Shown: positions 43,333 through 52,478, counted from the first letter of the stretch. The stretch is 64,000 bases of DNA from Tessaracoccus lacteus (GCF_029917005.1 NZ_CP123967.1:248001-312000), one strand, 5' to 3'. Notes: a model not told the origin generated them from the sequence alone. Made by a program: numbers and translations.

Positions 43333-44316
43333 GTGGCCGCGCAGAGACTCGTCTGGATCGACCGGATCCGGGCGCTGGGAATCATCATGGTGGTGACCTA
43401 CCACACGGAGATCGCCCTGGTCTCGCGCGGCATCGACCTGATCCCGGGCATGTGGACGTGGAACGCCGCCACGTCGGCGATGCGGATGCAGATCATCATC
43501 TTCGTGTCCGGGTTCCTGCTGGAGCGCACGCTGCGGAAGTCGTGGGGCGTGTTCCTAGACAACAAGCTGCGCACCATCGCGTGGCCGTGGTTCGTGTGGA
43601 CGTCGATCCTGGCGATCTTCCTCGTGATCGGCAGCTGGGGCTTCGGCGGGCACACGTTCGGCTGGCAGCAGGTCCTCGACACCTACCTCAGCCAGTACAC
43701 CTACACCTGGTATCTGGCCTACCTGTTCGCGTTCTTCGTCATCGCGCGGCTGCTGACCCCGGCGATCCGCGCGTGGTCGATCCCCGTCCTGCTCGTGTTT
43801 GCCCAGTGGGTCGGCGATTACGACGGCTGGCACACCCGCTTCCCATACATGCTGGCGCTGTTCTTCCTCGGCGAGCTCGTCGCCCGGCACCCGCGGTGGT
43901 GGGACGTGCTGCAGCGCTCGTGGGTCGTGGCGCTGTTCGTGCTTGTCACCGTCGCGTCGCTGGTCGCGGGGCCGCTGGGGTTCAAGACGTGGTACACGAT
44001 CTGGTCCGTGCCGGGGACCGTGACGTTCGTCGCGCTACTGGTGCTGCTGTCGGACCGGATCACGCGACCGATCGGCTGGCTGGAGACCATCGGCCGCGAG
44101 GCGATCGTCTTCTATGCGTCGCACCTGCCGTTCCTGAAGACCGCGTCGTACCTGGCGGTGATCCTGGGCCTCGGCCGCTGGCCCGCGACGATCCTGATCC
44201 TGGCCGCGGCCCTGGGCATCCCCGCGCTGCTGGTGAAGCTGCGGTCCCGCTACCGCGCCGTCGGCTGGCTGTACGAGTGGGGCCCGAAGTCGCCGGCGAA
44301 GCCTGCGGTTCCCTGA
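43333..44316 (+). CDS. Acyltransferase 3 family membrane protein
   Basis: A 327-residue integral membrane protein with about ten helices. 'RLVWIDRIRALGIIMVVTYHTE' is the classical acyltransferase-3 start, with the catalytic-type His in 'VTYHTE', and 'WYLAYLFAFFVIARLL' is the usual central helix. Such proteins O-acetylate cell-envelope glycans. GTG start with AGCAGG just upstream. The final codons (Ala-Val-Pro-stop) are inside the first unit of repeat array A, so the native C-terminus has been replaced or shortened by at most a few residues. Confidence 0.85.
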   Translation: MAAQRLVWIDRIRALGIIMVVTYHTEIALVSRGIDLIPGMWTWNAATSAMRMQIIIFVSGFLLERTLRKSWGVFLDNKLRTIAWPWFVWTSILAIFLVIGSWGFGGHTFGWQQVLDTYLSQYTYTWYLAYLFAFFVIARLLTPAIRAWSIPVLLVFAQWVGDYDGWHTRFPYMLALFFLGELVARHPRWWDVLQRSWVVALFVLVTVASLVAGPLGFKTWYTIWSVPGTVTFVALLVLLSDRITRPIGWLETIGREAIVFYASHLPFLKTASYLAVILGLGRWPATILILAAALGIPALLVKLRSRYRAVGWLYEWGPKSPAKPAVP

Positions 44317-45029
44317 GCTTGTCGAAGGGCGCCGAGCGGAGCGAGGCGTGATCAGGTTGGACCCTTCGCTTCGCTCAGGGCGTTTCGACAGGCTCAACGG
44401 CCCGGTTCCCTGAGCTGAGCCCGGTTCCCTGAGCTCAGCCCGGTTCCCTGAGCTCAGCCCGGTTCCCTGAGCTCAGCCCGGTTCCCTGAGCTTGTCGAAG
44501 GGCGCCGAGCGGAGCGAGGCGGTGGTCAAGAGGCGGTGGTCAAGGGGTCCCCTTCGCTTCGCTCAGGGCGTTTCGACAAGCTCAACGACCCGGTTCCCTG
44601 AGCTCAACCCGGTTCCTTGAGGTCAACCCGGTTCCCTGAGCTCAACCCGGTTCCCTGAGCTCAACCCGGTTCCCTGAGCACTTCGGCAAGCTCAGCACAG
44701 GCCCTGTCGAAGGGCGCCGAGCGGAGCGAGGCGGTGGTCAAGAGCCGGTGGTCAAGGGGTCCCCTTCGCTTCGCTCAGGGCGTTTCGACAGGCTCAACGA
44801 CCCGGTTCCCTGAGCTCAATCCGGTTCCCTGAGCTCAGCCCGGTTCCCTGAGCTCAACCCGGTTCCCTGAGCTTGTCGAAGGGCGCCGAGCGGAGCGAGG
44901 CGGTGGTCAAGAGGCGGTGGTCAAGAGCCGGTGGTCAAGGGGTCCCCTTCGCTTCGCTCAGGGCGTTTCGACAGGCTCAACGACCCGGTTCCCTGAGCTC
45001 AGGGCGTTTCGACAGGCTCGACGACCCGG
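44307..45029. repeat. Repeat family A, second large array (about 0.7 kb)
   Basis: Four modules, each made of the conserved block (GGCGCCGAGCGGAGCGAGGC ... CCCTTCGCTTCGCTCAGGG) and then 19-bp units of GGTTCCCTGAGCTCAGCCC or the variant with CAACC. Spacer sequence between half-blocks (GGTGGTCAAGAGGCGG type) differs from the 23-kb array. The 19-bp unit is not a multiple of three. The rest of the 776-bp gap 44317-45092 contains no gene. Confidence 0.93.
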
Positions 45030-45092
45030 CCCTGGCGCCTACGACTAAGGGTGGCGTCTGGTGGTCGGGGTGCCGCTGGGTAGGCTGCTGGC

Positions 45093-45512
45093 ATGAGCGA
45101 CGAGCACCTGACGCAGCGGCAGCGCGACGCGAAGAAGCGTGCGGAGCTCACGGCCAACGCGGCCCGCGCCGAGGCCGCCCGCGCTCAGACGTTCATCGAC
45201 GAGTTCGTCGCCACCGCCACGGAGCAAGGCCCCGCGCCGCACCCGCTGAAGGCGACGACGATGGACGGCGTGGTTGTGAAGACCGACAAGGTCGGCTGGT
45301 ACCTGCGGACCAACAAGTCGCTGGCCATCGACACCGACGGCAACTACTACTCGCTCGTCGTACCGGCCGGCTTCATGGCCCGGTTCCGGGGCGTGCAGCT
45401 GGTCCCGACGCTTGCCACGATGCAGATCGGCAAGGGCGGACGCGACGGCGAGACCGGCGACCTGCGCGAGTTCCTCGCCTGGGTCCTCGACGGCACCATT
45501 CCCCAGGACTGA
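45093..45512 (+). CDS. Hypothetical protein
   Basis: A 139-residue soluble protein, no family recognised. The first 45 residues are a charged Ala/Arg/Gln-rich helix ('LTQRQRDAKKRAELTANAAR'). The rest is a compact domain with 'MDGVVVKTDKVGWYLRTNKSLAIDTDGNYYSL' and ends 'LREFLAWVLDGTIPQD'. Codon use and hydrophobic pattern support a real gene. It lies between array A and a TetR remnant. Confidence 0.75.
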   Translation: MSDEHLTQRQRDAKKRAELTANAARAEAARAQTFIDEFVATATEQGPAPHPLKATTMDGVVVKTDKVGWYLRTNKSLAIDTDGNYYSLVVPAGFMARFRGVQLVPTLATMQIGKGGRDGETGDLREFLAWVLDGTIPQD

Positions 45513-45515
45513 GCC

Positions 45516-45656
45516 TCCCGGCTCATCGCACACCTCGCCTCCGACGGGCTCTGGGTCTACGACATGATCACGGGGACTCCCCTGCCCCCCGACGTACGCG
45601 CGTATCTCAGCAGGCGGATCGCGGAGCTCATCGAAACATCGGGGGACCCCGCCTGA
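45516..45656 (+). pseudogene. C-terminal remnant of a TetR-family regulator
   Basis: In frame from just after the previous stop: 'RLIAHLASDGLWVYDMITG', 'PLPPDVRAYLSRRIAELIE', then stop. This 'ASDGLW' plus 'PLPP..R' pattern is the end of many TetR ligand-binding domains. There is no DNA-binding domain and no start codon, so only about the last 46 residues of roughly 190 remain. Confidence 0.65.
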
Positions 45657-45779
45657 GGGTCGCAGTCGCGGCCTTCGCGCCCGACTGGGGTCGGGTCCAC
45701 CTGCGTCGCGCAGCTCTCCGGCTCCACCGCGTAGCGCGCGGCTCCGGCTCCGCCGCGTTGCACACCGCGCCGGATCCCC

Positions 45780-45948
45780 GACGAAAAATGGGCAGTGCCC
45801 GCTTCTCCCCGGTCCGGTGCCGATTTGCGCACACTGCTTCGCGGGGGGTGGCGTGTCCCCGGTGGTCTGGTTCTCCTTGGGCGCCGGATCGCCGACGAAT
45901 AACGGGCAGTGCCCGCTTCTCCCCGGTCCGCCGGCGAGAATCGTCCGC
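45780..45948. repeat. Repeat family C, tandem pair
   Basis: Two copies of GACGAA(T)AA plus GGGCAGTGCCCGCTTCTCC and CCGGTCC lie about 113 bp apart, with inverted parts (GGGCAGTGCCC is itself palindromic) and GGCGAGAATCGTCCGCTGCCC after the second. A hairpin version is at 57553-57616. The remainder of the 583-bp interval 45513-46095 holds only the TetR remnant. Confidence 0.75.
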
Positions 45949-46095
45949 TGCCCATCGACGGTGACGCCTGCGTCCGGCGGCGTCCGGACCCGACGGCGAC
46001 CACAGGATTGGCGCCTCGGAAGCGGCGACGGTGCGGGCGCGGCCAGGGAGGCGGCCGGCGGCCGCAGTGTCGTCGCCGGGGATAGGCTCGGCCAC

Positions 46096-47343
46096 ATGAC
46101 CCACACCACGCGCCGGATGCAGGACCTGATCGTCGACGAGCACCACTTCAGCGCCCCGCTGGTGTGGAGGGACGAGGCGGACGCGCGCACGATCGACGTG
46201 TACGCGTCGGTCGTCAGCCGCGAGGGTGGGGAGGAGCTGCCGTTCCTGCTGTACCTGCAGGGCGGCCCGGGTCACGAGGCCCCGCGCCCGCTGCGCAACC
46301 CCACCGGCCCGGGCTGGCTGGACGCCGCGCTGAAGGAGCACCGCGTGGTGTTCCTCGACCAGCGCGGCACGGGCCGCTCGACTCCGGTGGGGGACCGCGA
46401 CCTGGCCAGCCCCACCGACGTCGTCGTCGAGCACCTCACACATCTGCGGGCCGACTCCATCATCCGCGACGCCGAGGCGCTGCGCGAGCGGCTGGGCGTG
46501 GAGAAGTGGTCGGTGCTCGGGCAGTCGTTCGGCGGGTTCTGCACGCTGACCTACCTCAGCACCGCGGCGGCCAGCCTGGACAAGGTGTACTTCACCGGCG
46601 GGCTGAGCGCCATCGGGAAGACGCCCGACGAGGTGTACGGCGTCACCTACGACAAGATGCGGTGGGCCAACGCCAACTACTACCGACGGTTCCCGGAGCA
46701 CCGCGCGGTCGTCGAGCGGCTGGTCGGCCTGGCCGACCGCGGCGAGCTGGTGCTGCCCGACGGTGAGGTGGTCTCGGTGTCGAGGATCCGGTCGCTGGGC
46801 TCGCTGCTCGGCGGCGACAACGGCTGGCAGACTCTGCACGCCCTGCTCGAACTGGACCCCGGCACCAACGCCTTCGCCCACGACCTGGCGGCCGCGCTGC
46901 CGTTCGGCGGCCGGAACCCGCTCTACTACGTGCTGCACGAGTCCTGCTACGCGGACGGCGTCGCGACGCGCTGGGCGGCGGACCGGGCGGAGCCGGAGGA
47001 CTTCCGCGCCGACCCGACCCTGCTGACCGGCGAGCACGTCCGTCGCGAGTGGGCCGACACGGTCCCGGCGTTCAGGCCGTGGCGCGAGGTGGCCGACCAG
47101 CTGGCGGAGGTGACGTGGCCGAAGTTGTACGACGCGGACGCGATCGCCGCGTCGGGCGCCGTCGGTGCGGCGGCGGTCTACTTCAACGACGTGTACGTGC
47201 CGGCGGAGCTGTCGCTGGCCACGGCGTCGCTGATGCCGGGCCTGCGCCCCTGGGTGACGAACCAGTTCGAGCACAGCGGCCTGCGCGCCGCCGACGTCCT
47301 CCCGCGCCTGATCGACCTCGCACACGGTCGCCTCGTCCGCTGA
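46096..47343 (+). CDS. Proline iminopeptidase-like alpha/beta hydrolase (S33)
   Basis: A 415-residue cytoplasmic peptidase-type hydrolase. 'LYLQGGPGHEAPRP' is the oxyanion HGGPG-type motif, 'FLDQRGTGRSTP' the DQRGxGxS motif and 'VLGQSFGGFC' the nucleophile elbow with Ser about 142. The long cap domain fits S33 prolyl aminopeptidases, which remove N-terminal proline. The C-terminal catalytic His is likely in 'NQFEHSGLR'. The chosen ATG starts at the conserved region; a longer upstream frame runs through repeats and is rejected. Confidence 0.87.
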   Translation: MTHTTRRMQDLIVDEHHFSAPLVWRDEADARTIDVYASVVSREGGEELPFLLYLQGGPGHEAPRPLRNPTGPGWLDAALKEHRVVFLDQRGTGRSTPVGDRDLASPTDVVVEHLTHLRADSIIRDAEALRERLGVEKWSVLGQSFGGFCTLTYLSTAAASLDKVYFTGGLSAIGKTPDEVYGVTYDKMRWANANYYRRFPEHRAVVERLVGLADRGELVLPDGEVVSVSRIRSLGSLLGGDNGWQTLHALLELDPGTNAFAHDLAAALPFGGRNPLYYVLHESCYADGVATRWAADRAEPEDFRADPTLLTGEHVRREWADTVPAFRPWREVADQLAEVTWPKLYDADAIAASGAVGAAAVYFNDVYVPAELSLATASLMPGLRPWVTNQFEHSGLRAADVLPRLIDLAHGRLVR

Positions 47344-47378
47344 CGATCGGCCGCGTCGCTGCCGGTCCCGTGGGGTGC

Positions 47379-47462
47379 GATGAGCACGACACACTTGTCG
47401 TCGTCGGAAACGGTCGTTTTCGGGCCGATTGTCGCGACGAGAGGGAGGATGTGCTCATCGCG
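47379..47462. repeat. Repeat family B, copy B2
   Basis: 84 bp, starting GATGAGCACGACACACTTG and ending GGAGGATGTGCTCATCGC. Orientation is opposite to B1 and B3. It sits 40 bp after the end of the MFS gene that B3 borders on the other side. Confidence 0.85.
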
Positions 47463-47502
47463 ACGGTGCGGTCGGGCTCGTCACCCGCGCCTTCGGGCTA
47501 CG

Positions 47503-48858
47503 TCAGGGGGCGGGGTCGGGGCTCGGGACGACGTCGACGTTCACGTCGCCAGCGAGGTAGCTCTCGTTGAGGCGACGGTAGGTGCGCGTGAAGAACACCG
47601 CGGCGGTCAGCACGAGGCCGACGAGGCTGAACAGCACGAAGACCAGCGCGATGCCGCGGGCCCGGCCGGTGCCGATCAGCCACGACCACGTCGCGACGCC
47701 CTCGGGCGACTGCGCGTAGGGGATCAGCCAGAACTCGGCGACGGGGCCGATGATGAACGCGCTCAGCGGGGCGGCGGAGACCTCGACCGCCTGCGCGAAG
47801 CCGAAGACGCGACCCTGCTTCTCGAGCGGGACGACGCGCTGCAGGAGTGTCTGCTCCGAGGCCTCGATGAACGGCATGAGCACCATGTAGAGGAAGACGC
47901 CGACGGCGAGGAGCCACACCTGGTCGCGGATGGTGAAGAGCGCCGACACGACCCACATGGCCATGCACGCCCGCAGCAGGGTCCGGAGCGGCAGGCGGCC
48001 GAGGCCTGTCCGGGCGATGATCGCGCCACCGACCATGAATCCGATGCTGCACAACCCGAAGAGGATGCCCCAGGCCTCGACGGACAGCAGTTCGAGGCCG
48101 TACGGGTCTAGCAGACCCATGAAGACGCCGCCGAGGAAGTTGTTGAACGTCGAGAAGATGATCAGTCCGATGAGCCCCGGCACGACGACGATCGCCCGCC
48201 AGGCGGCGCCGAAGTCCACCGCCTTCGGGGTCCCCTCGGCGTGCACGATCGTCGGCTCGGGGATCTGGATGAGCAGCAGGTGGATCAGCGATCCGACGAC
48301 CGCGACGATCGAGATGAACAGCGTCCAGCCGAGCCCGAGCTGCCCGATCGCCAGGCCGGACAGCATCCCGACGACCAGCATCGTCATTCCCTGCACGGCC
48401 CCGACAAGGCCGTTCGCATTGGCTCGCTTCTCGGAGTCGACGAGGATGGTCACGCACGTCGACAGCGCGAGCGCCCGGATCATCGCGACGAGCGCGCCGA
48501 GCAGGATCAGGATGCTGAAGATCCAGAACCAGGGTCGGCCCATGTCGGAGAGGTGGTCGGCGGGGACCAGGAGGAAGATCAGTCCGCCGAGCAGGAAGAA
48601 CGCCGTCGTGGCGATGGCGGAGATCATCATCGCGGTGTGCTTGCGCAGGCGGTCGATCAGCCCGCCGAACGGGACCCCCAGCACGGCCATGCCGAGCATG
48701 TACGCGCCACCGAGGAAGGACGTCGCCAGCACGGATCTGGTCTCGAGATATGCCCAGAACGTGATGCCGAACCAGATGAACGCGGTCCCGAGCGACGCGG
48801 CGGCCGAGTTGATCAGCACGTGCGTGAAGGCGCGGGAGCGCTCCTGTGAGGTCGGCAT
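47503..48858 (-). CDS. MFS transporter
   Basis: A 451-residue major facilitator with about twelve helices. 'GVPFGGLIDRLRKHTAMM' is the loop 2-3 motif, and 'SEKRANANGLVGAVQGMTMLVVGMLSGLAIG' the helix 5 region typical of the MFS_3/macrolide-efflux-like group. 'EASEQTLLQRVVPLEKQGRVFGF' is the duplicate in the second half. It probably exports a small hydrophobic compound. It is bordered by family B copies in inverted orientation (47379-47462 and 48912-48994), which is odd enough to suggest transfer as a unit. Confidence 0.85.
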   Translation of the reverse strand: MPTSQERSRAFTHVLINSAAASLGTAFIWFGITFWAYLETRSVLATSFLGGAYMLGMAVLGVPFGGLIDRLRKHTAMMISAIATTAFFLLGGLIFLLVPADHLSDMGRPWFWIFSILILLGALVAMIRALALSTCVTILVDSEKRANANGLVGAVQGMTMLVVGMLSGLAIGQLGLGWTLFISIVAVVGSLIHLLLIQIPEPTIVHAEGTPKAVDFGAAWRAIVVVPGLIGLIIFSTFNNFLGGVFMGLLDPYGLELLSVEAWGILFGLCSIGFMVGGAIIARTGLGRLPLRTLLRACMAMWVVSALFTIRDQVWLLAVGVFLYMVLMPFIEASEQTLLQRVVPLEKQGRVFGFAQAVEVSAAPLSAFIIGPVAEFWLIPYAQSPEGVATWSWLIGTGRARGIALVFVLFSLVGLVLTAAVFFTRTYRRLNESYLAGDVNVDVVPSPDPAP

Positions 48859-48911
48859 CCGGGAACGCTAGCACGGGCCGGTCCGGCCCTTCACTGTCGT
48901 CTGACCGCGTC

Positions 48912-48994
48912 GATGAGCACATCCTCCTGCTCGTCGCGGAAGGCAACGTTCACATCGCGATTTCGCGCGACGACAAGTGTGTCGTGCTCATCGC
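48912..48994. repeat. Repeat family B, copy B3
   Basis: 83 bp, starting GATGAGCACATCCTCCTGC and ending AAGTGTGTCGTGCTCATCGC. Its left terminus equals the reverse complement of B2's right terminus, so B2 and B3 are mirror images around the MFS gene. Confidence 0.85.
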
Positions 48995-49017
48995 GGCCGG
49001 GGGAGGGGGCGGGGCGG

Positions 49018-49824
49018 TCAGGCAGTGGTCGGGAGGGTGGCGATGGCGGAGATCAGCTGCACGGTGTAGGGGTGCGCCGGGGAGTGGAGGACCTGCATGG
49101 TAGGTCCCTGCTCGACGACCTCGCCGTCCTTCAGCACGACGGTGTCGTCGCACAGCGCCGCTACGACGCTGACGTCGTGCGACACCATCACCACCGACAG
49201 GCCGCGGCCGCGGCGGAGCCGGTCCAGCAGCGCGATGACGTCGATCCGGGTGGTCACGTCGAGAGCACTGACGGGCTCGTCGGCGATGAGGATCGCCGGG
49301 TCGGTTACCAGCGCCCGGGCGATTGCGATCCGCTGCCGCTGCCCGCCCGAGAACTCATGTGGGTAGCGAGTCAGGGTGTCCGCGTCGAGGCCGACGTCGG
49401 CCAGCGCGTCGCGGACCTTCTGCTTCGCCGCGGCGCCCGAGGCGATCCCGAGCGACGCGAGCGGCTCGCCGACGATCCGGTCCACGCGCATGCGCGGGTC
49501 CAGCGACGCGTACGGGTCCTGGAAGACCGGCTGTACCGCGCGGCGCAGCGCCCGGATGCGCGCCGCGCCGCGGAGTTCCTCGCCGTCGAACAGCACGCGC
49601 CCCGACGAGGGCCGCAGCAGCCCCAGCAGCAGGTTGAGCGTCGTCGACTTGCCGGAACCCGACTCGCCGACGATCCCCAGGCTGCCGCGCACGGCGAACG
49701 TCGCGTCGCGCAGCGCCGGGGCAGTGGCGCCGCGGTACGTGAACGTGACGCGGTCCAGCGCAAGGCGGGGAGCGGGTGCCCCCTGGTCGGGCGTCGGAGA
49801 GACCCCGGTGGGCTCGTCGGTCAT
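49018..49824 (-). CDS. dppF: Peptide ABC transporter ATPase (DppF/OppF-type)
   Basis: A 268-residue ATPase: Walker A 'GESGSGKSTTLNLLLGLL', 'QPVFQDPYASLDPRMRV' (Q-loop typical of DppF), signature 'FSGGQRQRIAIARAL', Walker B 'ILIADEPVSALDV' and 'VSHDVSVVAAL'. It pairs with the DppD-type ATPase upstream, whose stop overlaps its ATG (ATGA). It is shorter than usual DppF because the C-terminal zinc/oligopeptide extension is minimal. Last gene of the operon. Confidence 0.92.
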   Translation of the reverse strand: MTDEPTGVSPTPDQGAPAPRLALDRVTFTYRGATAPALRDATFAVRGSLGIVGESGSGKSTTLNLLLGLLRPSSGRVLFDGEELRGAARIRALRRAVQPVFQDPYASLDPRMRVDRIVGEPLASLGIASGAAAKQKVRDALADVGLDADTLTRYPHEFSGGQRQRIAIARALVTDPAILIADEPVSALDVTTRIDVIALLDRLRRGRGLSVVMVSHDVSVVAALCDDTVVLKDGEVVEQGPTMQVLHSPAHPYTVQLISAIATLPTTA

Positions 49825-50621
49825 GGCAGTTCTCCCGTCGCGAGGGCCTGCTCCAGCGCCCGCGCGCTGGCGACCAGCGACGCGGTGTACGGATGCTGCG
49901 GGCGGTTCACCAGGTCGACGATCGGACCCTCCTCGACGACGTGGCCGTGCTGCATCACCAGCGCGCGGTCGACGATGCCGGCGACGACGGCGAGGTCGTG
50001 GCTGACGAAGATCAGCCCCATCCCGCGCTCGTCGCACAGCCGACGGATCAGGTCGAGGATCTCGGCCTGGACGGTGACGTCGAGGGCGGTGGTGGGCTCG
50101 TCGGCCAGCAGGAAGCGAGGCTGGCACGCGAGCGCCATCGCGATGGCGACCCTCTGCCGCTGGCCGCCGGAGATCTCGTGCGGGAACGACCGGACCGTCC
50201 GGCGGTCGTCGGGCAGAGACACCTCGCGCAGCGCGGCGCGGACGGCCTCGTCGAGCTCGGCGCCGCGGAGCCCCCGGTGGCGGGCGAGCGGTTCGGCGAT
50301 CAGGTCGCCGACGCGGGTGAGCGGGTCGAGGGCCGTCGCCGGCTCCTGGAACACGATCGCCGCCTGGGCCCCGCGCAGCGCGCGCAGCTCCGCGGGGCGG
50401 GCGCCGACGACCTGCGTGCCGGAGATCTCCACCGACCCGCCGGCCACCAGCCCGCGGGGCAGCAGGCCGAGCAGGGAGAAGATGGTCACGGACTTGCCGG
50501 AGCCGGATTCGCCGATGATGCCGAGGCGCTCGCCGGGCGCAAGGGTGAACGACAGGCCCTCGACGAGCGGGCGCCCGGACGTGGCCAGCGAGATGGTGAG
50601 GTCGGCTACGTCGATGCTCAT
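49821..50621 (-). CDS. dppD: Peptide ABC transporter ATPase (DppD/OppD-type)
   Basis: A 266-residue ATPase: Walker A 'GESGSGKSVTIFSLLGLLP', 'VFQEPATALDPLTRVG', signature 'ISGGQRQRVAIAMAL', Walker B 'FLLADEPTTALDV', H-loop 'VSHDLAVVAGI'. The 'KSVT' and 'EP..ALDP' forms are the OppD type. Both ends overlap neighbouring genes by four bases, so the five genes are translated as one unit. Confidence 0.92.
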   Translation of the reverse strand: MSIDVADLTISLATSGRPLVEGLSFTLAPGERLGIIGESGSGKSVTIFSLLGLLPRGLVAGGSVEISGTQVVGARPAELRALRGAQAAIVFQEPATALDPLTRVGDLIAEPLARHRGLRGAELDEAVRAALREVSLPDDRRTVRSFPHEISGGQRQRVAIAMALACQPRFLLADEPTTALDVTVQAEILDLIRRLCDERGMGLIFVSHDLAVVAGIVDRALVMQHGHVVEEGPIVDLVNRPQHPYTASLVASARALEQALATGELP

Positions 50622-51478
50622 GCGCGGGTCCTTCTCGTCGGGTCGAAGCGCTCGCGCAGCCCGTCGGCCAGGAAGTTGGCGCCCAGCACGATCGCGACGA
50701 TCATGACGCCCGGCGCGATAGCCGCCCACGGCGCGTTGAGCACGGTGGCCTGCGCGCCCTGCAGCAGCCGGCCGAGCGACGAGTTGGGCGGCGGGACGCC
50801 CAGACCCAGGTAGCTCAGGCTCGCCTCGGCGAGGACGGCGGTGCCGAAGATCAGGGCCGCGGTGACGACCAGCGTCGGCCACATGTTCGGCAGCAGGTGC
50901 AGCCGGATGATCCCGAACCAGCCCGTGCCCGATGTGCGGGCCGCGGTGACGAACTGCTGCTGCAGCAGGCGCTTGGCGAGGATGCGGGTGAGCCGGGCGA
51001 CGACGGCGGAGGCCGCCAGGCCGATCGACCACACCGCCGACGTGAGGCTCGCGCCCTGCGTGGCGCCGATCAGCATGGCCAGCAGCAGCGTCGGGAAGGC
51101 GATCACGACGTCGAGCAGCGACGATGCGACGTCGTCGATCCAGCCTCCGAGGAAGGCCGCCGCCGTGCCGAGCACCAGGCCGACGACCATGGCGATGACC
51201 GCACTCGACAGCCCGACGGTGAGGGCGATGCGGGTGCCGACCATGACGTAGCTGAAGGTGTCGCGGCCAAGTTTGTCCGTGCCGAGCCAGTGCTGGGCGC
51301 TGGGCGACTCGAGCCGCGAGCCGGAAGTGTCGGACAGCTCATACGGCAGCCAGACCAGCGAGACGAGCGCGACCGCGGCGACGAAGGCGAGCAGCACCAC
51401 GCCGATCGTCAGCGACGCGGGCCACCGTCGACGGTGCGGCCGCACCTCGACGATCGTGCCCGTCACCGACGCGCTCAT
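50618..51478 (-). CDS. dppC: Peptide ABC transporter permease (DppC-type)
   Basis: A 286-residue permease with an N-terminal helix (about 23-45), the OppC-type loop 'QHWLGTDKLGRDTFSYVMVGTR' in pieces, five further helices, and the EAA loop 'ARTSGTGWFGIIRLHLLPNM'. The ATG at 51478 overlaps the dppB stop. A longer frame upstream is the shadow of dppB and is not used. Confidence 0.92.
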   Translation of the reverse strand: MSASVTGTIVEVRPHRRRWPASLTIGVVLLAFVAAVALVSLVWLPYELSDTSGSRLESPSAQHWLGTDKLGRDTFSYVMVGTRIALTVGLSSAVIAMVVGLVLGTAAAFLGGWIDDVASSLLDVVIAFPTLLLAMLIGATQGASLTSAVWSIGLAASAVVARLTRILAKRLLQQQFVTAARTSGTGWFGIIRLHLLPNMWPTLVVTAALIFGTAVLAEASLSYLGLGVPPPNSSLGRLLQGAQATVLNAPWAAIAPGVMIVAIVLGANFLADGLRERFDPTRRTRA

Positions 51479-52452
51479 GCGTGGGCCCCCGAGAGGCTGG
51501 AGCGGAGCCGCGGGTCGACGACGCGCTGCACGATGTCGGCGGCGAAGCCGATCACCAGCACCAGGAACGTCGTCACGAGCAGGACCCCCTGGATGGACGG
51601 GTAGTCGTGGGTCTCGATGGCCTTGGTCAGCATCGACCCTAGTCCGGGCAGCGTGAACACCGACTCGACGACGACGGTGCCGAGCAGCGTCGAGGCCAGT
51701 TCGATGCCGAGGATCGAGATGACGGGCACCGACGCGTTGCGCACGCCGTGCCGTCGGAACGCCTCGCCCGGCGTCGCGCCCAGGGCCTGGGCGTTGCGCA
51801 GGTAGTCGCTGTCGAGGACGTCGAGCACCGCGGAGCGCACGTACCGCACCAGCGACGCCGTCATCACGATCACGATGGTGCAGATGGGCAGCAGCAGGGA
51901 CCGCAGCGCGTCGAGGGGGTCGGCCCAGTCCTCGCGAGGGAAGCCGCCCGAGGGCAGGAGCCGCAGACCCAGAGCGAAGATCCACACCAGCAGGATGCCG
52001 ATCCAGAACACCGGCACCGCGATGCCGACCTGCGCCACGGCCGCGACCGCCACGCCCAGCCGGGTGTGGGAGCGGACCGCCGCGTAGTAGCCGAGCGCCG
52101 AGGCCAGCGCCACCGAGATGACGAAGGAGATGAGGGTCAGCGGGATCGTCACGCCCAGCCGGGAGGTGATCTCGGGCAGCACCGCCGTGCCGGAGGTGAA
52201 CGACGTGCCCAGGTCGAGACGGGCCACGTCGCCGACCCAGTTGAGCAGCTGCGTGCCGATGGGCTGGTCGGAGCCGACCTGCGCCCGGGCGGCCGCGATC
52301 TGCTCGTCGGTCGCGTCGAGAGACAGCAGCGCGTTGGCCGGGTCGCCGGGCAGGACGCGCAGCAGCAGGAAGATCAGCAGCATCGCGGCGGCGAAGCTGA
52401 GCAGGAGAAAGGCGGTGCGCCGCACCAGGTAACTAGCCACGGGTGGGCGCAC
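51475..52452 (-). CDS. dppB: Peptide ABC transporter permease (DppB-type)
   Basis: A 325-residue permease with six helices. 'LRVLPGDPANALLSLDATDEQIAAAR' near the N-terminus is the DppB extracytoplasmic motif, and 'RNAQALGATPGEAFRRHGVRN' the EAA loop that docks on the ATPase. The start is either GTG 52452 or GTG 52440; a purine-rich GAAAGG lies before the first. It begins 26 bp after the binding-protein gene. Confidence 0.9.
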   Translation of the reverse strand: MRPPVASYLVRRTAFLLLSFAAAMLLIFLLLRVLPGDPANALLSLDATDEQIAAARAQVGSDQPIGTQLLNWVGDVARLDLGTSFTSGTAVLPEITSRLGVTIPLTLISFVISVALASALGYYAAVRSHTRLGVAVAAVAQVGIAVPVFWIGILLVWIFALGLRLLPSGGFPREDWADPLDALRSLLLPICTIVIVMTASLVRYVRSAVLDVLDSDYLRNAQALGATPGEAFRRHGVRNASVPVISILGIELASTLLGTVVVESVFTLPGLGSMLTKAIETHDYPSIQGVLLVTTFLVLVIGFAADIVQRVVDPRLRSSLSGAHA

Positions 52453-52478
52453 CGCCTTTCGTCATCGGGTTCAGGATG

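Noticed and set aside
44307-45029. Possible CRISPR array
   Set aside because: Units are 19 bp and contiguous with no unique spacers, and no cas genes are present.
45817-46095. 93-codon N-terminal extension of the S33 peptidase
   Set aside because: This stretch is family C repeat sequence and has no homology to the family; the ATG at 46096 gives the normal length.
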